DNA of 6,047 bases from Accumulibacter sp. (GCA_003538495.1 DPSD01000656.1:446-6492); one strand, 5' to 3'. Shown: positions 1 through 5,688, counted from the first letter of the stretch. Translations and numbers: made by a program. Notes: generated from the letters alone by a model not told the origin.

Positions 1-150
1 TTCAGGGCATTGAACAAGCGGCGCCAGTGGCTTCATCGTCAAACCGTTCAAGGTCGGCAAGGTACTCGATACACTCAGGCAGGCATGGCGGTCAGCACAG
101 CCAAGCGCCGTGGCACTGAACGGCGGCCCGGAATCCGCCTGACGAAACGG
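1..150. other. Gap downstream of gloB; possible start of a leftward gene at the window edge
   Basis: No complete gene is visible here. On the minus strand the frame stays open from just after the gloB stop to the window edge. Its only ATG is at 36 and gives 12 codons (MKPLAPLVQCPE) before the sequence ends. A TTG at 60 is an alternative start in the same frame. I see no convincing ribosome binding site. In enterobacteria the gene downstream of gloB is mltD (lytic transglycosylase), which makes a gene start here plausible, but twelve residues cannot identify it. The long plus-strand frame that begins here is the antisense shadow of gloB. Confidence 0.3.
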
Positions 151-912
151 TCAGAAGCCGTTCTTCCAATCACGCAGGGCGGCAAAAACCGCCACCTCGT
201 CGTCGGCGTCGACTACCCTGCGCCGTGCCGATGCCGCCACTTCCGGCTCGCTGCAGCGCAAGAACGGGTTGCTCGCTTTCTCGATGGCAATCGTCGACGG
301 GACCGTCGCCCACCCGTTGGCGCGTGCCACCGCCACTTCGTTGACGCGGCTTTGCAGGCGGCGATTACCCGGCTCGACCGCCATCGCAAAGCGCAGATTG
401 GCCTCGGTGTACTCATGCGCGCAATAGACAGCCGTATCGTTGGGCAAGGCCGCCAACCGCGCCAGGGAATCGGCCATCTGCGCCGCGCTGCCCTCGAACA
501 AGCGACCACAGCCGCCAGCGAACAGGGTATCGCCACAAAACAGGCAGCCTGCGCCATAATAGGCGATGTGCCCGAGCGTGTGCCCGGGGACCGCGATCAC
601 CTGCAAGCGGACGTCCGAGAACGCACATTGGATCGTCTCTCCGCCAGCCAGTGGCCTGGTGACTCCGGCGATCGATTCAGCCGCCGGACCGAAGACCTCG
701 GCCGGGTAGCGGGCCAGCAGACTGCCCACCCCACCTTGATGATCGGCATGGTGGTGGGTGACCAGAATGGTGGTCAGTGACAATCCTTCGCGGTCGAGCA
801 CCTCGAGAACGGGGCGCGCGTCGCCGGGATCAACGACGGCAGCCGACGCGCCTTGGCGCAACAACCAGATGTAGTTATCCTTGAAGGCCGGAATGCGGAT
901 GACGTCGAACAT
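151..912 (-). CDS. gloB: Hydroxyacylglutathione hydrolase (glyoxalase II)
   Basis: This enzyme hydrolyses S-D-lactoylglutathione to D-lactate and glutathione, the second step of cytosolic methylglyoxal detoxification. The 253-aa product has the metallo-beta-lactamase fold signature THHHADH at residues 52-58 (H53, H55, D57, H58). H111 in PGHTLGH, D128 in CGDTLF and H166 in CAHEYT complete the two-metal site. The C-terminal stretch with ASNPFLR matches the glutathione-binding end of the glyoxalase II family, and the length is close to the E. coli enzyme (about 251 aa). The ATG at 912 gives the family-typical N-terminus MFDVIRIPAFKDNYIW; only a weak purine-rich stretch precedes it. The gene is divergent from the methyltransferase gene with 27 bp between the two starts, so the two promoters must lie inside or overlap each other's 5' ends. 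All expected catalytic residues are present. Confidence 0.97.
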   Translation of the reverse strand: MFDVIRIPAFKDNYIWLLRQGASAAVVDPGDARPVLEVLDREGLSLTTILVTHHHADHQGGVGSLLARYPAEVFGPAAESIAGVTRPLAGGETIQCAFSDVRLQVIAVPGHTLGHIAYYGAGCLFCGDTLFAGGCGRLFEGSAAQMADSLARLAALPNDTAVYCAHEYTEANLRFAMAVEPGNRRLQSRVNEVAVARANGWATVPSTIAIEKASNPFLRCSEPEVAASARRRVVDADDEVAVFAALRDWKNGF

Positions 913-939
913 CGCTCAATTGTGGAAGAACTGCGGAAA

Positions 940-1662
940 ATGTCAATTCCTGGCCTCGACGCCTGGCTTCAAACGCCGCCGGGGCGCTACGTCATGGCCT
1001 GGGAGCAGGCAGCAATCGACGCTGTCGTGGCCGACGTGTTCGGCTACAACGCGATCCAGCTGGGTCTGCCACAATGCAGCTTGCTGGCCCAGAATCGCAT
1101 CCCGCTGCGGCAGGTGGCAGACGACTCGGGCAAGGTCGATGTCCTCTGTGATCTGCGCCAACTCCCGTTCGCGGCCAACAGCATCGATCTGGTGGTGATG
1201 TCGCACGTTCTCGAGTTCCATGATGACCCGCACCAGATTCTGCGCGAAGTGGAACGGGTGCTGATTCCGGAAGGCGAGGTCGTCATTGCCGGCTTCAACC
1301 CGATCTCGATCTGGGGTCTTCGCCGCCGGCTCCCCAACTGCCCGCGGCACTTTCCGTGGAACGGCCACTACCTGTCGGTGTCGCGCCTCAAGGACTGGCT
1401 GCAATTGCTCGGCTTCGAGGCCGACCGCGGCAGCTACGGTTGTTACGCGCCACCGTTCAAAAATGAACGGTGGCTAAGGCACTGGCGCTTCATCGAAGCC
1501 AGCGGCAGTCGCTGGTGGAACTTCGCTGGCGGCGTCTACGTACTGCGCGCGGTCAAGCGGGTGCACAGCATGCGCCTGATCATGCCCAACTGGAAGCAGC
1601 AGGGCGCTCCTCGCAAGGCCCTGTCGGTAGTCAGCGAAAAGGAAATCGCAAGACATGAATGA
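940..1662 (+). CDS. YafS-like class I SAM-dependent methyltransferase
   Basis: This is a 240-aa putative methyltransferase of unknown substrate. Residues about 65-125 carry the recognisable half of a methyltransferase type 11 domain: the acidic region [11 protein letters not shown] (67-77), then [41 protein letters not shown], which matches the post-I, motif II and motif III pattern. The usual glycine-rich SAM loop (motif I) is replaced by IQLGLPQ at residues 39-45. Position between gloB and rnhA-dnaQ matches E. coli yafS, and I base the family call on both sequence style and that context. I chose the ATG at 940 because it lies outside gloB and starts the family-like [15 protein letters not shown]; upstream in-frame starts (TTG 853, GTG 922) would overlap or abut the gloB start. 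A weak GGAAG lies 11 nt upstream. The stop overlaps the rnhA start by 8 bp, suggesting one transcript. Substrate unknown. Confidence 0.88.
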   Translation: MSIPGLDAWLQTPPGRYVMAWEQAAIDAVVADVFGYNAIQLGLPQCSLLAQNRIPLRQVADDSGKVDVLCDLRQLPFAANSIDLVVMSHVLEFHDDPHQILREVERVLIPEGEVVIAGFNPISIWGLRRRLPNCPRHFPWNGHYLSVSRLKDWLQLLGFEADRGSYGCYAPPFKNERWLRHWRFIEASGSRWWNFAGGVYVLRAVKRVHSMRLIMPNWKQQGAPRKALSVVSEKEIARHE

Positions 1663-2137
1663 TCGGCAAGTCGTCACCATCCACGCCGACGGCGGCTGTC
1701 GCGGCAACCCCGGCCCCGGCGGCTGGGGAGCGGTCCTGCAGTTCGGCGATCACGAGAAGGAACTGTGGGGTGGCGAAGCGGATGCCACCAATAACCGGAT
1801 GGAACTGATGGCAGCCATTTACGCGCTTGAGGCGCTCACCAGGCCAAGCACGGTGCACCTGCATACCGATTCTCAGTACGTGCAAAAGGGAATCAGCGCC
1901 TGGATTCACAACTGGAAGCGCAATGGCTGGCGCACCTCGGACAAGAAGCCAGTGAAGAACGCGGATCTCTGGCAACGCCTAGACGAAGCCGCCAGCCGGC
2001 ACCAGATTCAGTGGTTCTGGGTAAAGGGGCACGCCGGGCAAGTCGGCAATGAGCGCGCCGACGCCCTCGCCAATCGCGGCATGGATGAACTGCCACGTCG
2101 CCACTCCACGAGCGCAGAGCCGGCCAGCAATCGTTGA
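1655..2137 (+). CDS. rnhA: Ribonuclease HI
   Basis: RNase HI cuts the RNA strand of RNA:DNA hybrids, removing R-loops and helping clear primers in the cytoplasm. The 160-aa product (E. coli enzyme 155 aa) has the complete catalytic set: D12 in [17 protein letters not shown]50 in NNRMELMA, D72 in HTDSQYV, and D136 in NERADALA, plus the assisting histidine H126 in VKGHAG. All lie two positions beyond their E. coli counterparts. The basic handle region with [17 protein letters not shown] is at 86-102. The last 15 or so residues are a variable Ser/Arg tail. The ATG at 1655 overlaps the methyltransferase stop by 8 bp and has AAGGA about 11 nt upstream, so translation is probably coupled. A 63-bp gap with no obvious terminator separates it from dnaQ. 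Confidence 0.98.
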   Translation: MNDRQVVTIHADGGCRGNPGPGGWGAVLQFGDHEKELWGGEADATNNRMELMAAIYALEALTRPSTVHLHTDSQYVQKGISAWIHNWKRNGWRTSDKKPVKNADLWQRLDEAASRHQIQWFWVKGHAGQVGNERADALANRGMDELPRRHSTSAEPASNR

Positions 2138-2200
2138 GCTCGCACTCCAGAATCCCGCCTCGCAGGCGCCGCCAGCAACCGCCACCGATCGAAAGTAGCC

Positions 2201-2920
2201 ATGCGCCAGGTCTTTCTCGATACTGAAACCACAGGACTGGAGCACAAACTCGGCCATCGCATCATCGAGATTGCCTGCGTCGAGATGCTCAACCGGCGGC
2301 TGACCAATCGCCATTTCCACCGCTACCTGAACCCGGATCGAGAGATTGACGCTGGCGCGCTGTCGGTGCACGGAATCAGCCGCGAGTTTCTGCTCGACAA
2401 GCCACGTTTTGTCGACGTCGCGGCCGAATTCCTCGATTTCGTTCGCGGTGCCGAAGTGGTTATCCACAACGCCGCGTTCGACGTCGGATTTCTGAACGCC
2501 GAGCTGGCGCTACTGGACATGGCGCCGGTCGACACCGTCTGCCACGCCGTCTGCGATACCCTGCGCATGGCCAAGGATCTTCACCCGGGCAAGAAGAACA
2601 ACCTCAACGCGTTGTGCGATCGCTACGGCGTCGACAACTCGCACCGTACGCTGCATGGCGCCCTGCTCGACGCGGAGATTCTGGCCGAGGTCTATCTGGC
2701 GATGACCCGCGGCCAGGAAAGCCTGATCATGGACCTCGGCGATGACAGCGCCAGCCGGGACGACGCAGCCCGCAGGACGCCCACCTCGGGCCAGCGCCAA
2801 GCGCTGCGCGTCAAGCGCGCCAGCCAGGAAGAACTCGCTGAGCATCAGAAGTTACTGACCAGCATCCAGGAGGCAAGCAAAGGCAAATGCCTGTGGCTGC
2901 GATCCGAGAACAAGAGCTGA
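2201..2920 (+). CDS. dnaQ: DNA polymerase III epsilon subunit (3'-5' proofreading exonuclease)
   Basis: Epsilon removes misincorporated nucleotides within the polymerase III core. The 239-aa product has the DEDDh exonuclease motifs: Exo I LDTETTG (D7, E9), Exo II HNAAFDVGFLN (D94), and Exo III HGALLDAEILAEVY (H152, D157). SVHGIS at 55-60 is also typical. After the exonuclease domain, GQESLIM at 171-177 sits where E. coli epsilon carries its beta-clamp binding motif. The remaining tail, rich in Arg, Ser and Glu, is the flexible part that in E. coli binds alpha. The ATG at 2201 gives the family-typical MRQVFLDTETTGL; the upstream ribosome binding site is weak. In E. coli dnaQ is divergent from rnhA, whereas here it follows rnhA on the same strand. 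The last 34 bp overlap the nosD-like gene. Confidence 0.97.
   Translation: MRQVFLDTETTGLEHKLGHRIIEIACVEMLNRRLTNRHFHRYLNPDREIDAGALSVHGISREFLLDKPRFVDVAAEFLDFVRGAEVVIHNAAFDVGFLNAELALLDMAPVDTVCHAVCDTLRMAKDLHPGKKNNLNALCDRYGVDNSHRTLHGALLDAEILAEVYLAMTRGQESLIMDLGDDSASRDDAARRTPTSGQRQALRVKRASQEELAEHQKLLTSIQEASKGKCLWLRSENKS
2868..2873 (+). promoter_or_regulatory. Ribosome binding site for the nosD-like gene
   Basis: A perfect AGGAGG lies inside the 3' end of dnaQ, 13 nt before the ATG at 2887. The spacing is longer than ideal, and a second weaker AAGG lies 3 nt before the ATG. It supports the ATG at 2887 as start and translational coupling to dnaQ, since the only other in-frame options (ATT at 2920, CTG at 2941) are poor. 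Confidence 0.6.
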
Positions 2921-4236
2921 TTGTTCGCCTCCGGCCGCCGCTGGTGCAACGGCCGCCCGCGCGCGCACTGCTCGTCGCCGCGCTGCTGGCCGCCTTGCTC
3001 ACCCCCTTGCACGCGACTCGCGCAGCGGCGGTTCCGCCACCGCTACAGACCTGGATCGATCTCACCCCAACCGGCGGCACCCTGGGTGCGCCACCTGGCG
3101 TCTACGCCGGACCGGTCGTTATCAGCCGGCCGATAGCCATTGACGGCAAGGGCCAGATCACCGTCGATGGGGGTGGCAAAGGCACGGTAGTAACGCTTCG
3201 GACCAGCGGCGTGACCTTGCGCGGACTCCATCTAAAGCGCTCGGGGGATTCCCACGACAGCATCGACTCCGGCCTGCTGATCGAGAACGGCTCGCACAAC
3301 GTGATCGAAAACAACGTCATCGACGATGTCCTGTTCGGCATCACCCTGCAGGGGTCAAACAACAATCACATCGTCGGCAACCGCATTCGCTCCAGGCATC
3401 CGGACCCCGCCGACCGGGGCGACGGCGTTCGCCTCTGGTACAGTTCGGCCAACCGCATCGAAGACAACGACATTGCCCGGATCCGCGATGTCACGGTCAG
3501 CAATTCACTGCATAACCGATTTATCGGGAACCGCATTGTTGACAGCCGCCGGGCGCTGAATCTGCTCCTTGCACATCGCACTCTGATCGAAAAGAACGTT
3601 TTCACCGACAACGCGACCGGGATTACAACGCTCAACTCCGACGGCGTGATCATCCGTCACAACCAGATCATGCATGCCATCGGCGCCAGTGGCGCCGGCA
3701 TCGCTTTAAAGGAAAGCGGCACCACGCTGATTCAAGGAAACGAAATCATTCACTGCGCCGTCGGTCTGATGTCCGACTCGCCGATGCACGCGATCAATCG
3801 CATCACGGTGATCGACAATCGCATTGCACACAATTTCACCGGCGTCAGCTTCTATGGCGAGAAAGGCGGTCATCTCGTCCTGGGCAACCGCTTCGAGCAC
3901 AATCTCTGGCAAGCACTGGTTGGCGAAAGCGGCCACGTGGACCAGAACGAATGGCGTGGCAACTACTGGGACGACTACCAAGGATTCGACCGCGACGCTG
4001 ACCACGTGGGCGACACACCTTACGAACTCTGGGCCTACGTCGACCGGATCTGGATCGAAACGCCGATGGCGACGTTTTTCCGCAGCTCGCCGGTCCTCGA
4101 ACTGCTCGATTTCCTCGAACGTCTCGCCCCGTTTGCCTCGCCGACACTGATCCTGCGCGATCGGGCACCACGAGCGCACGGTAGCGACGCCGCCGGATCG
4201 GGGGTGCGGCCCGACCCGGGGGGAGCGGCCCGATAG
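2887..4236 (+). CDS. nosD: NosD-like periplasmic right-handed beta-helix protein
   Basis: NosD proteins are exported beta-helix (CASH/PbH1 repeat) proteins that, with the NosF-NosY ABC transporter, help build the copper centre of nitrous oxide reductase NosZ in the periplasm. The 449-aa product has a signal peptide: basic residues near 14-26, a hydrophobic core at about 27-41, and likely cleavage in HATRAAAV at 42-49. Residues about 90-345 are repeating rungs of the form N-x-I-x-x-N-x-I (for example NVIENNVI, NHIVGNRI, NRIEDNDI, NRFIGNRI). The C-terminal part holds the NosD hallmark GNYWDDYQGFDRDADHVGDTPYEL (about 358-381), followed by the DRIWIETP, FFRSSP and LDFLERLAPF segments. The last 20 or so residues are a Gly/Pro/Arg tail outside the conserved fold. 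It overlaps dnaQ by 34 bp. No nosF, nosY, nosL or nosZ follows; the next genes are convergent. A stand-alone NosD paralogue with another role is possible. Confidence 0.9.
   Translation: MPVAAIREQELIVRLRPPLVQRPPARALLVAALLAALLTPLHATRAAAVPPPLQTWIDLTPTGGTLGAPPGVYAGPVVISRPIAIDGKGQITVDGGGKGTVVTLRTSGVTLRGLHLKRSGDSHDSIDSGLLIENGSHNVIENNVIDDVLFGITLQGSNNNHIVGNRIRSRHPDPADRGDGVRLWYSSANRIEDNDIARIRDVTVSNSLHNRFIGNRIVDSRRALNLLLAHRTLIEKNVFTDNATGITTLNSDGVIIRHNQIMHAIGASGAGIALKESGTTLIQGNEIIHCAVGLMSDSPMHAINRITVIDNRIAHNFTGVSFYGEKGGHLVLGNRFEHNLWQALVGESGHVDQNEWRGNYWDDYQGFDRDADHVGDTPYELWAYVDRIWIETPMATFFRSSPVLELLDFLERLAPFASPTLILRDRAPRAHGSDAAGSGVRPDPGGAAR
4197..4234. other. Inverted repeat across the nosD stop codon
   Basis: ATCGGG at 4197-4202 pairs with CCCGAT at 4229-4234, with a G/C-rich interior able to pair further. 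No T-tract follows on either strand, so it is only a weak candidate for a transcription end or mRNA 3' hairpin. Confidence 0.25.
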
Positions 4237-4336
4237 CAGGTAGAGGGCAGCCCTTGCCGCGCGGCCTCAAGGTGGCGCGTCGGCCCCTGGGTCAAACCAC
4301 CGCGAGTGGCATCCGGAATCCGTTGAAGGAGTTGAT
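4237..4336. other. Convergent intergenic region with weak stem-loops
   Basis: This 100-bp gap separates the convergent nosD-like gene and the leftward 129-aa gene. It contains CCTTG (4252-4256) pairing with CAAGG (4268-4272), and CCAC (4297-4300) pairing with GTGG (4306-4309). On the minus strand the second stem is followed by TTTG, so it could be a poor intrinsic terminator for the leftward gene. Neither stem is strong enough to call confidently. Confidence 0.25.
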
Positions 4337-4726
4337 TCAGCTGTCGCTGGGGGCTTCCGGTGGGCGCCTGGGCCGCCGACCATGTCGCTTGGGAATCGCC
4401 CGGGAATCCGGGGCGCGCATGTCAGTCGGCCCTTCAGAGCCGGGGTCCGGTCTGACCACCGGCGGTCGCTGCTCCGGACGTGGGCCAACTGGCCTGGGGC
4501 CGGTCTTGCGCGGCTCCGGCCGACGCCCGGGAGTCGGGACAGCCTGGCGCCGATCCTGCTGCCCGGGCTGCCGGTCCGAAGGCCGCTCGGACTCGCGGTT
4601 CCCCGGAGCCAAGGTGATCTCGAGCTCGATGATTTCATCCCATTGCGGATCAGTGCGATCGCGCTCGGGGACGGACAGAAGTTCGCGGAGCCGACGACGC
4701 GGATCCTGGGGAGGGGACTCGTTCAT
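4337..4726 (-). CDS. Hypothetical protein with Arg/Pro-rich disordered tail
   Basis: I cannot name this 129-aa protein. Residues 9-43 form a compact, charged, probably helical part (RRRLRELLSVPERDRTDPQWDEIIELEITLAPGNR in sequence order, with conserved-looking RTD-x-x-W-D-E-I-x-E-L-E). From about residue 45 to the end it is dominated by Arg, Pro, Gly and Gln, so it is probably disordered and strongly basic. This could suit nucleic-acid or protein binding, but that is inference. The ATG at 4726 starts the folded-looking part. A GTG at 4825 would add 33 residues of unconvincing character. No good ribosome binding site precedes 4726 (GGTGAG is 13 nt away), but a CATAAT hexamer lies 6 nt upstream. 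Overlapping frames on both strands are open here because of the high GC content; this one is preferred for its protein-like N-terminus. Confidence 0.65.
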   Translation of the reverse strand: MNESPPQDPRRRLRELLSVPERDRTDPQWDEIIELEITLAPGNRESERPSDRQPGQQDRRQAVPTPGRRPEPRKTGPRPVGPRPEQRPPVVRPDPGSEGPTDMRAPDSRAIPKRHGRRPRRPPEAPSDS

Positions 4727-4971
4727 GGCGACATTATGACTCACCGTGAAGTCGTCGTCCAACAAGAGTGAAGGAGTCCACGCGCCACGTCGATCAAGCG
4801 TGAAACAAGGACCACTCTGAAACACTCCGCTGACGCCGATTCTGCCGGCGCTGGACCCTGAACGAGGCCCGCGTCAAGGCGGTCATCTGGGTTCCCCGAT
4901 ACCCCGGAGTCACCCAGGGATCGGCGGTCGCGGAGATGCTGGTCGTCTCCGCTTGCAGACGCAGCCAGCGA
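4727..4971. other. 245-bp intergenic region with stem-loops
   Basis: No gene is apparent between the two leftward hypothetical genes. It holds a candidate -10 next to the 129-aa gene and two inverted repeats: CTGGGT (4887-4892) with ACCCAG (4912-4917), and GCGGAGA (4930-4936) with TCTCCGC (4946-4952), a 7-bp perfect stem with a 9-nt loop. No T-tract follows either stem. The short plus-strand frame starting at 4936 is mostly antisense to the 94-aa gene and is not credible. Confidence 0.4.
4733..4762 (-). promoter_or_regulatory. Candidate sigma-70 promoter for the 129-aa gene
   Basis: On the minus strand, CATAAT (4733-4738) is one base from the TATAAT consensus and lies 18 bp downstream of TTGGAC (4757-4762), a poor match to TTGACA. 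A transcript from this -10 would begin near 4726, at the ATG itself, implying a leaderless or nearly leaderless mRNA. The call rests on one good hexamer. Confidence 0.3.
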
Positions 4972-5256
4972 TCAGTGATCAGCCCGCAGGCTGGCGGCGA
5001 AGGTGGTTTCCAGATTTTCAGGGATCTGGAAACGGGCGAAGGCGCGGTGGATATCCGCGTTGTTTACGCTGCATCCGGCGTCCTGGAAGCGAATCCCCAA
5101 CTGTCGACCGTTGGCGGCCAGGGTGGCGAAAGCGAAACGCCAGCGCTGGGCCTCGGCCAGACGCTCACGCAGCTCGCGCTCATTGCTGATCTCGACACCA
5201 GCCTGCTTTAGTGAATCAAGGAACTGCTCATACGACTCTGTGCTCAGGCTTCCCAT
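4972..5256 (-). CDS. Hypothetical small soluble protein, 94 aa
   Basis: I do not recognise this protein. It begins MGSLSTESYEQFLDSLKQAG and appears as one small helical domain: a first amphipathic helix at about 5-19, a charged helix NERELRERLAEAQRWRFAFATLA at about 23-45, then NGRQLGIRFQDAGCSVNNADIHRAFARFQIPENLE. There is no signal peptide or membrane segment. Two features support real coding: the coherent amphipathic composition with aromatic residues spaced through it, and AGGAG at 5264-5268 on the minus strand, 7 nt before the ATG at 5256. An upstream ATG at 5307 would add 17 residues and lacks such a site. It lies 222 bp downstream of slyX and 245 bp upstream of the 129-aa gene, so it may have its own promoter. 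A 10-bp perfect inverted repeat lies inside its 3' end. Confidence 0.8.
   Translation of the reverse strand: MGSLSTESYEQFLDSLKQAGVEISNERELRERLAEAQRWRFAFATLAANGRQLGIRFQDAGCSVNNADIHRAFARFQIPENLETTFAASLRADH
5006..5033. repeat. Perfect 10-bp inverted repeat inside the 94-aa gene
   Basis: GTTTCCAGAT (5006-5015) and ATCTGGAAAC (5024-5033) are exact reverse complements around an 8-nt loop. They lie near the 3' end of the coding region, about 35 bp before the stop. A further 5-bp stem CAGCC/GGCTG (4980-4984 and 4989-4993) lies between this repeat and the stop, and GATCAGTGATC (4970-4980) is palindromic around the stop codon. Confidence 0.85.
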
Positions 5257-5263
5257 TTCTTTT

Positions 5264-5268
5264 CTCCT
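5264..5268 (-). promoter_or_regulatory. Ribosome binding site for the 94-aa gene
   Basis: On the minus strand this reads AGGAG within AGGAGAAA, 7 nt before the ATG at 5256. It decides this start over the ATG at 5307. Confidence 0.8.
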
Positions 5269-5353
5269 GTCGAAGGTTCTTGTTTGCTTCCCACCCATGG
5301 TGCGCATAACGCTCGCTGGCGGCAGCGGTTGACAGGAATCCGGAACAAAAATG

Positions 5354-5418
5354 GTCAGCGCCCCCGCGGTGAAGAAAGGACGCGCGTGCTCGTCAGCAAT
5401 ATCCCGCGGTGACGAAGG
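5354..5418. repeat. Pair of imperfect direct repeats (26-27 nt)
   Basis: Copy one spans 5354-5379 and copy two 5392-5418. Both start GTCAGC, share an exact CCCGCGGTGA (5363-5372 and 5403-5412, 40 bp apart) and end GAAAGG or GAAGG after one mismatch; the 4-5 nt between the two blocks differ. The core contains the palindrome CCGCGG. They lie in the 222-bp gap between slyX and the 94-aa gene, upstream of the latter, where a regulator-binding site would be expected. Confidence 0.7.
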
Positions 5419-5478
5419 CGACCGAAAGACATGGCCTGTGCCGGCGCCGGAAGACCCAGCAACGGGTGTCGTCCTTGC

Positions 5479-5682
5479 TCAGTAATGCGGCGGAATGTCG
5501 TCGCGCGGGTTGCTCTTGTCGACGGTTGTCGGCGCCTCCTGCAGGTGCCGGTAGAGATGGCGCAGTTGCTGCTGCAACAAGTCGATCTGCTGCTGTTGTC
5601 GATAGACAGTCAGATTGAGCTCTTCCACCAGATCCTCGGCAAGAGTGATCCTGACTTCAAGCTCGGAAACGCGGTCTTCCAA
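5479..5682 (-). CDS. slyX: SlyX family coiled-coil protein
   Basis: SlyX is a small conserved proteobacterial protein of unknown function. The 67-aa product shows the family pattern: the N-terminal coiled coil EDRVSELEVRITLAEDLVEELN, continuing through a Gln-rich heptad stretch (RQQQQIDLLQQQLRHLYRHL), and the hallmark C-terminus DDIPPHY at 61-67. The length is normal for the family (about 70 aa). The start is a TTG at 5682, chosen because the family N-terminus begins directly at EDRV and GGAGGAG lies 6 nt upstream; no in-frame ATG is available. It follows the partial gene at the right edge by about 100 bp and may share its transcript. Confidence 0.93.
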   Translation of the reverse strand: MEDRVSELEVRITLAEDLVEELNLTVYRQQQQIDLLQQQLRHLYRHLQEAPTTVDKSNPRDDIPPHY

Positions 5683-5688
5683 AATTCA

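Larger units (their letters stand above)
5257..5478. other. 222-bp intergenic region between slyX and the 94-aa gene
   Basis: No gene is seen. Besides the direct repeats, it holds a CGCTG/CAGCG stem with a 4-nt loop (5314-5327) next to a plus-strand TTGACA (5329-5334) that lacks a matching -10. The perfect palindrome CCGGCGCCGG (5441-5450) lies about 30 bp after the slyX stop, with ACCC/GGGT stem halves between them on the minus strand. No T-tract follows, so termination after slyX is uncertain. Confidence 0.4.

Noticed and set aside
10..780. Long plus-strand frame, 256 aa
   Set aside because: It is antisense to gloB, Arg/Gln-rich and resembles no protein family; the gloB frame carries all catalytic motifs.
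943..1404. Minus-strand frame of 153 aa
   Set aside because: It is a shadow of the methyltransferase gene with no recognisable domain.
3706..4179. Minus-strand frame of 157 aa inside nosD
   Set aside because: It is the complement of the NosD beta-helix region, whose rungs and GNYWDDY block lie clearly in the plus-strand frame.
4254..4771. Plus-strand frames of 161 and 129 aa (4254-4739 and 4382-4771)
   Set aside because: Both are antisense to the 129-aa leftward gene, made mostly of Gly, Arg and Ser as expected from GC-rich shadow frames, and lack a good ribosome binding site.
4337..4825. Longer form of the 129-aa gene starting at GTG 4825
   Set aside because: The 33 extra residues look noncoding and the GTG has no properly spaced ribosome binding site; the ATG at 4726 starts the conserved-looking part.
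5329..5334. Plus-strand TTGACA as a promoter -35
   Set aside because: No acceptable -10 lies 16-18 bp downstream and no plus-strand gene follows.
5354..5418. Direct repeats as a CRISPR array
   Set aside because: There are only two imperfect copies, with a 12-nt spacer and no cas genes.
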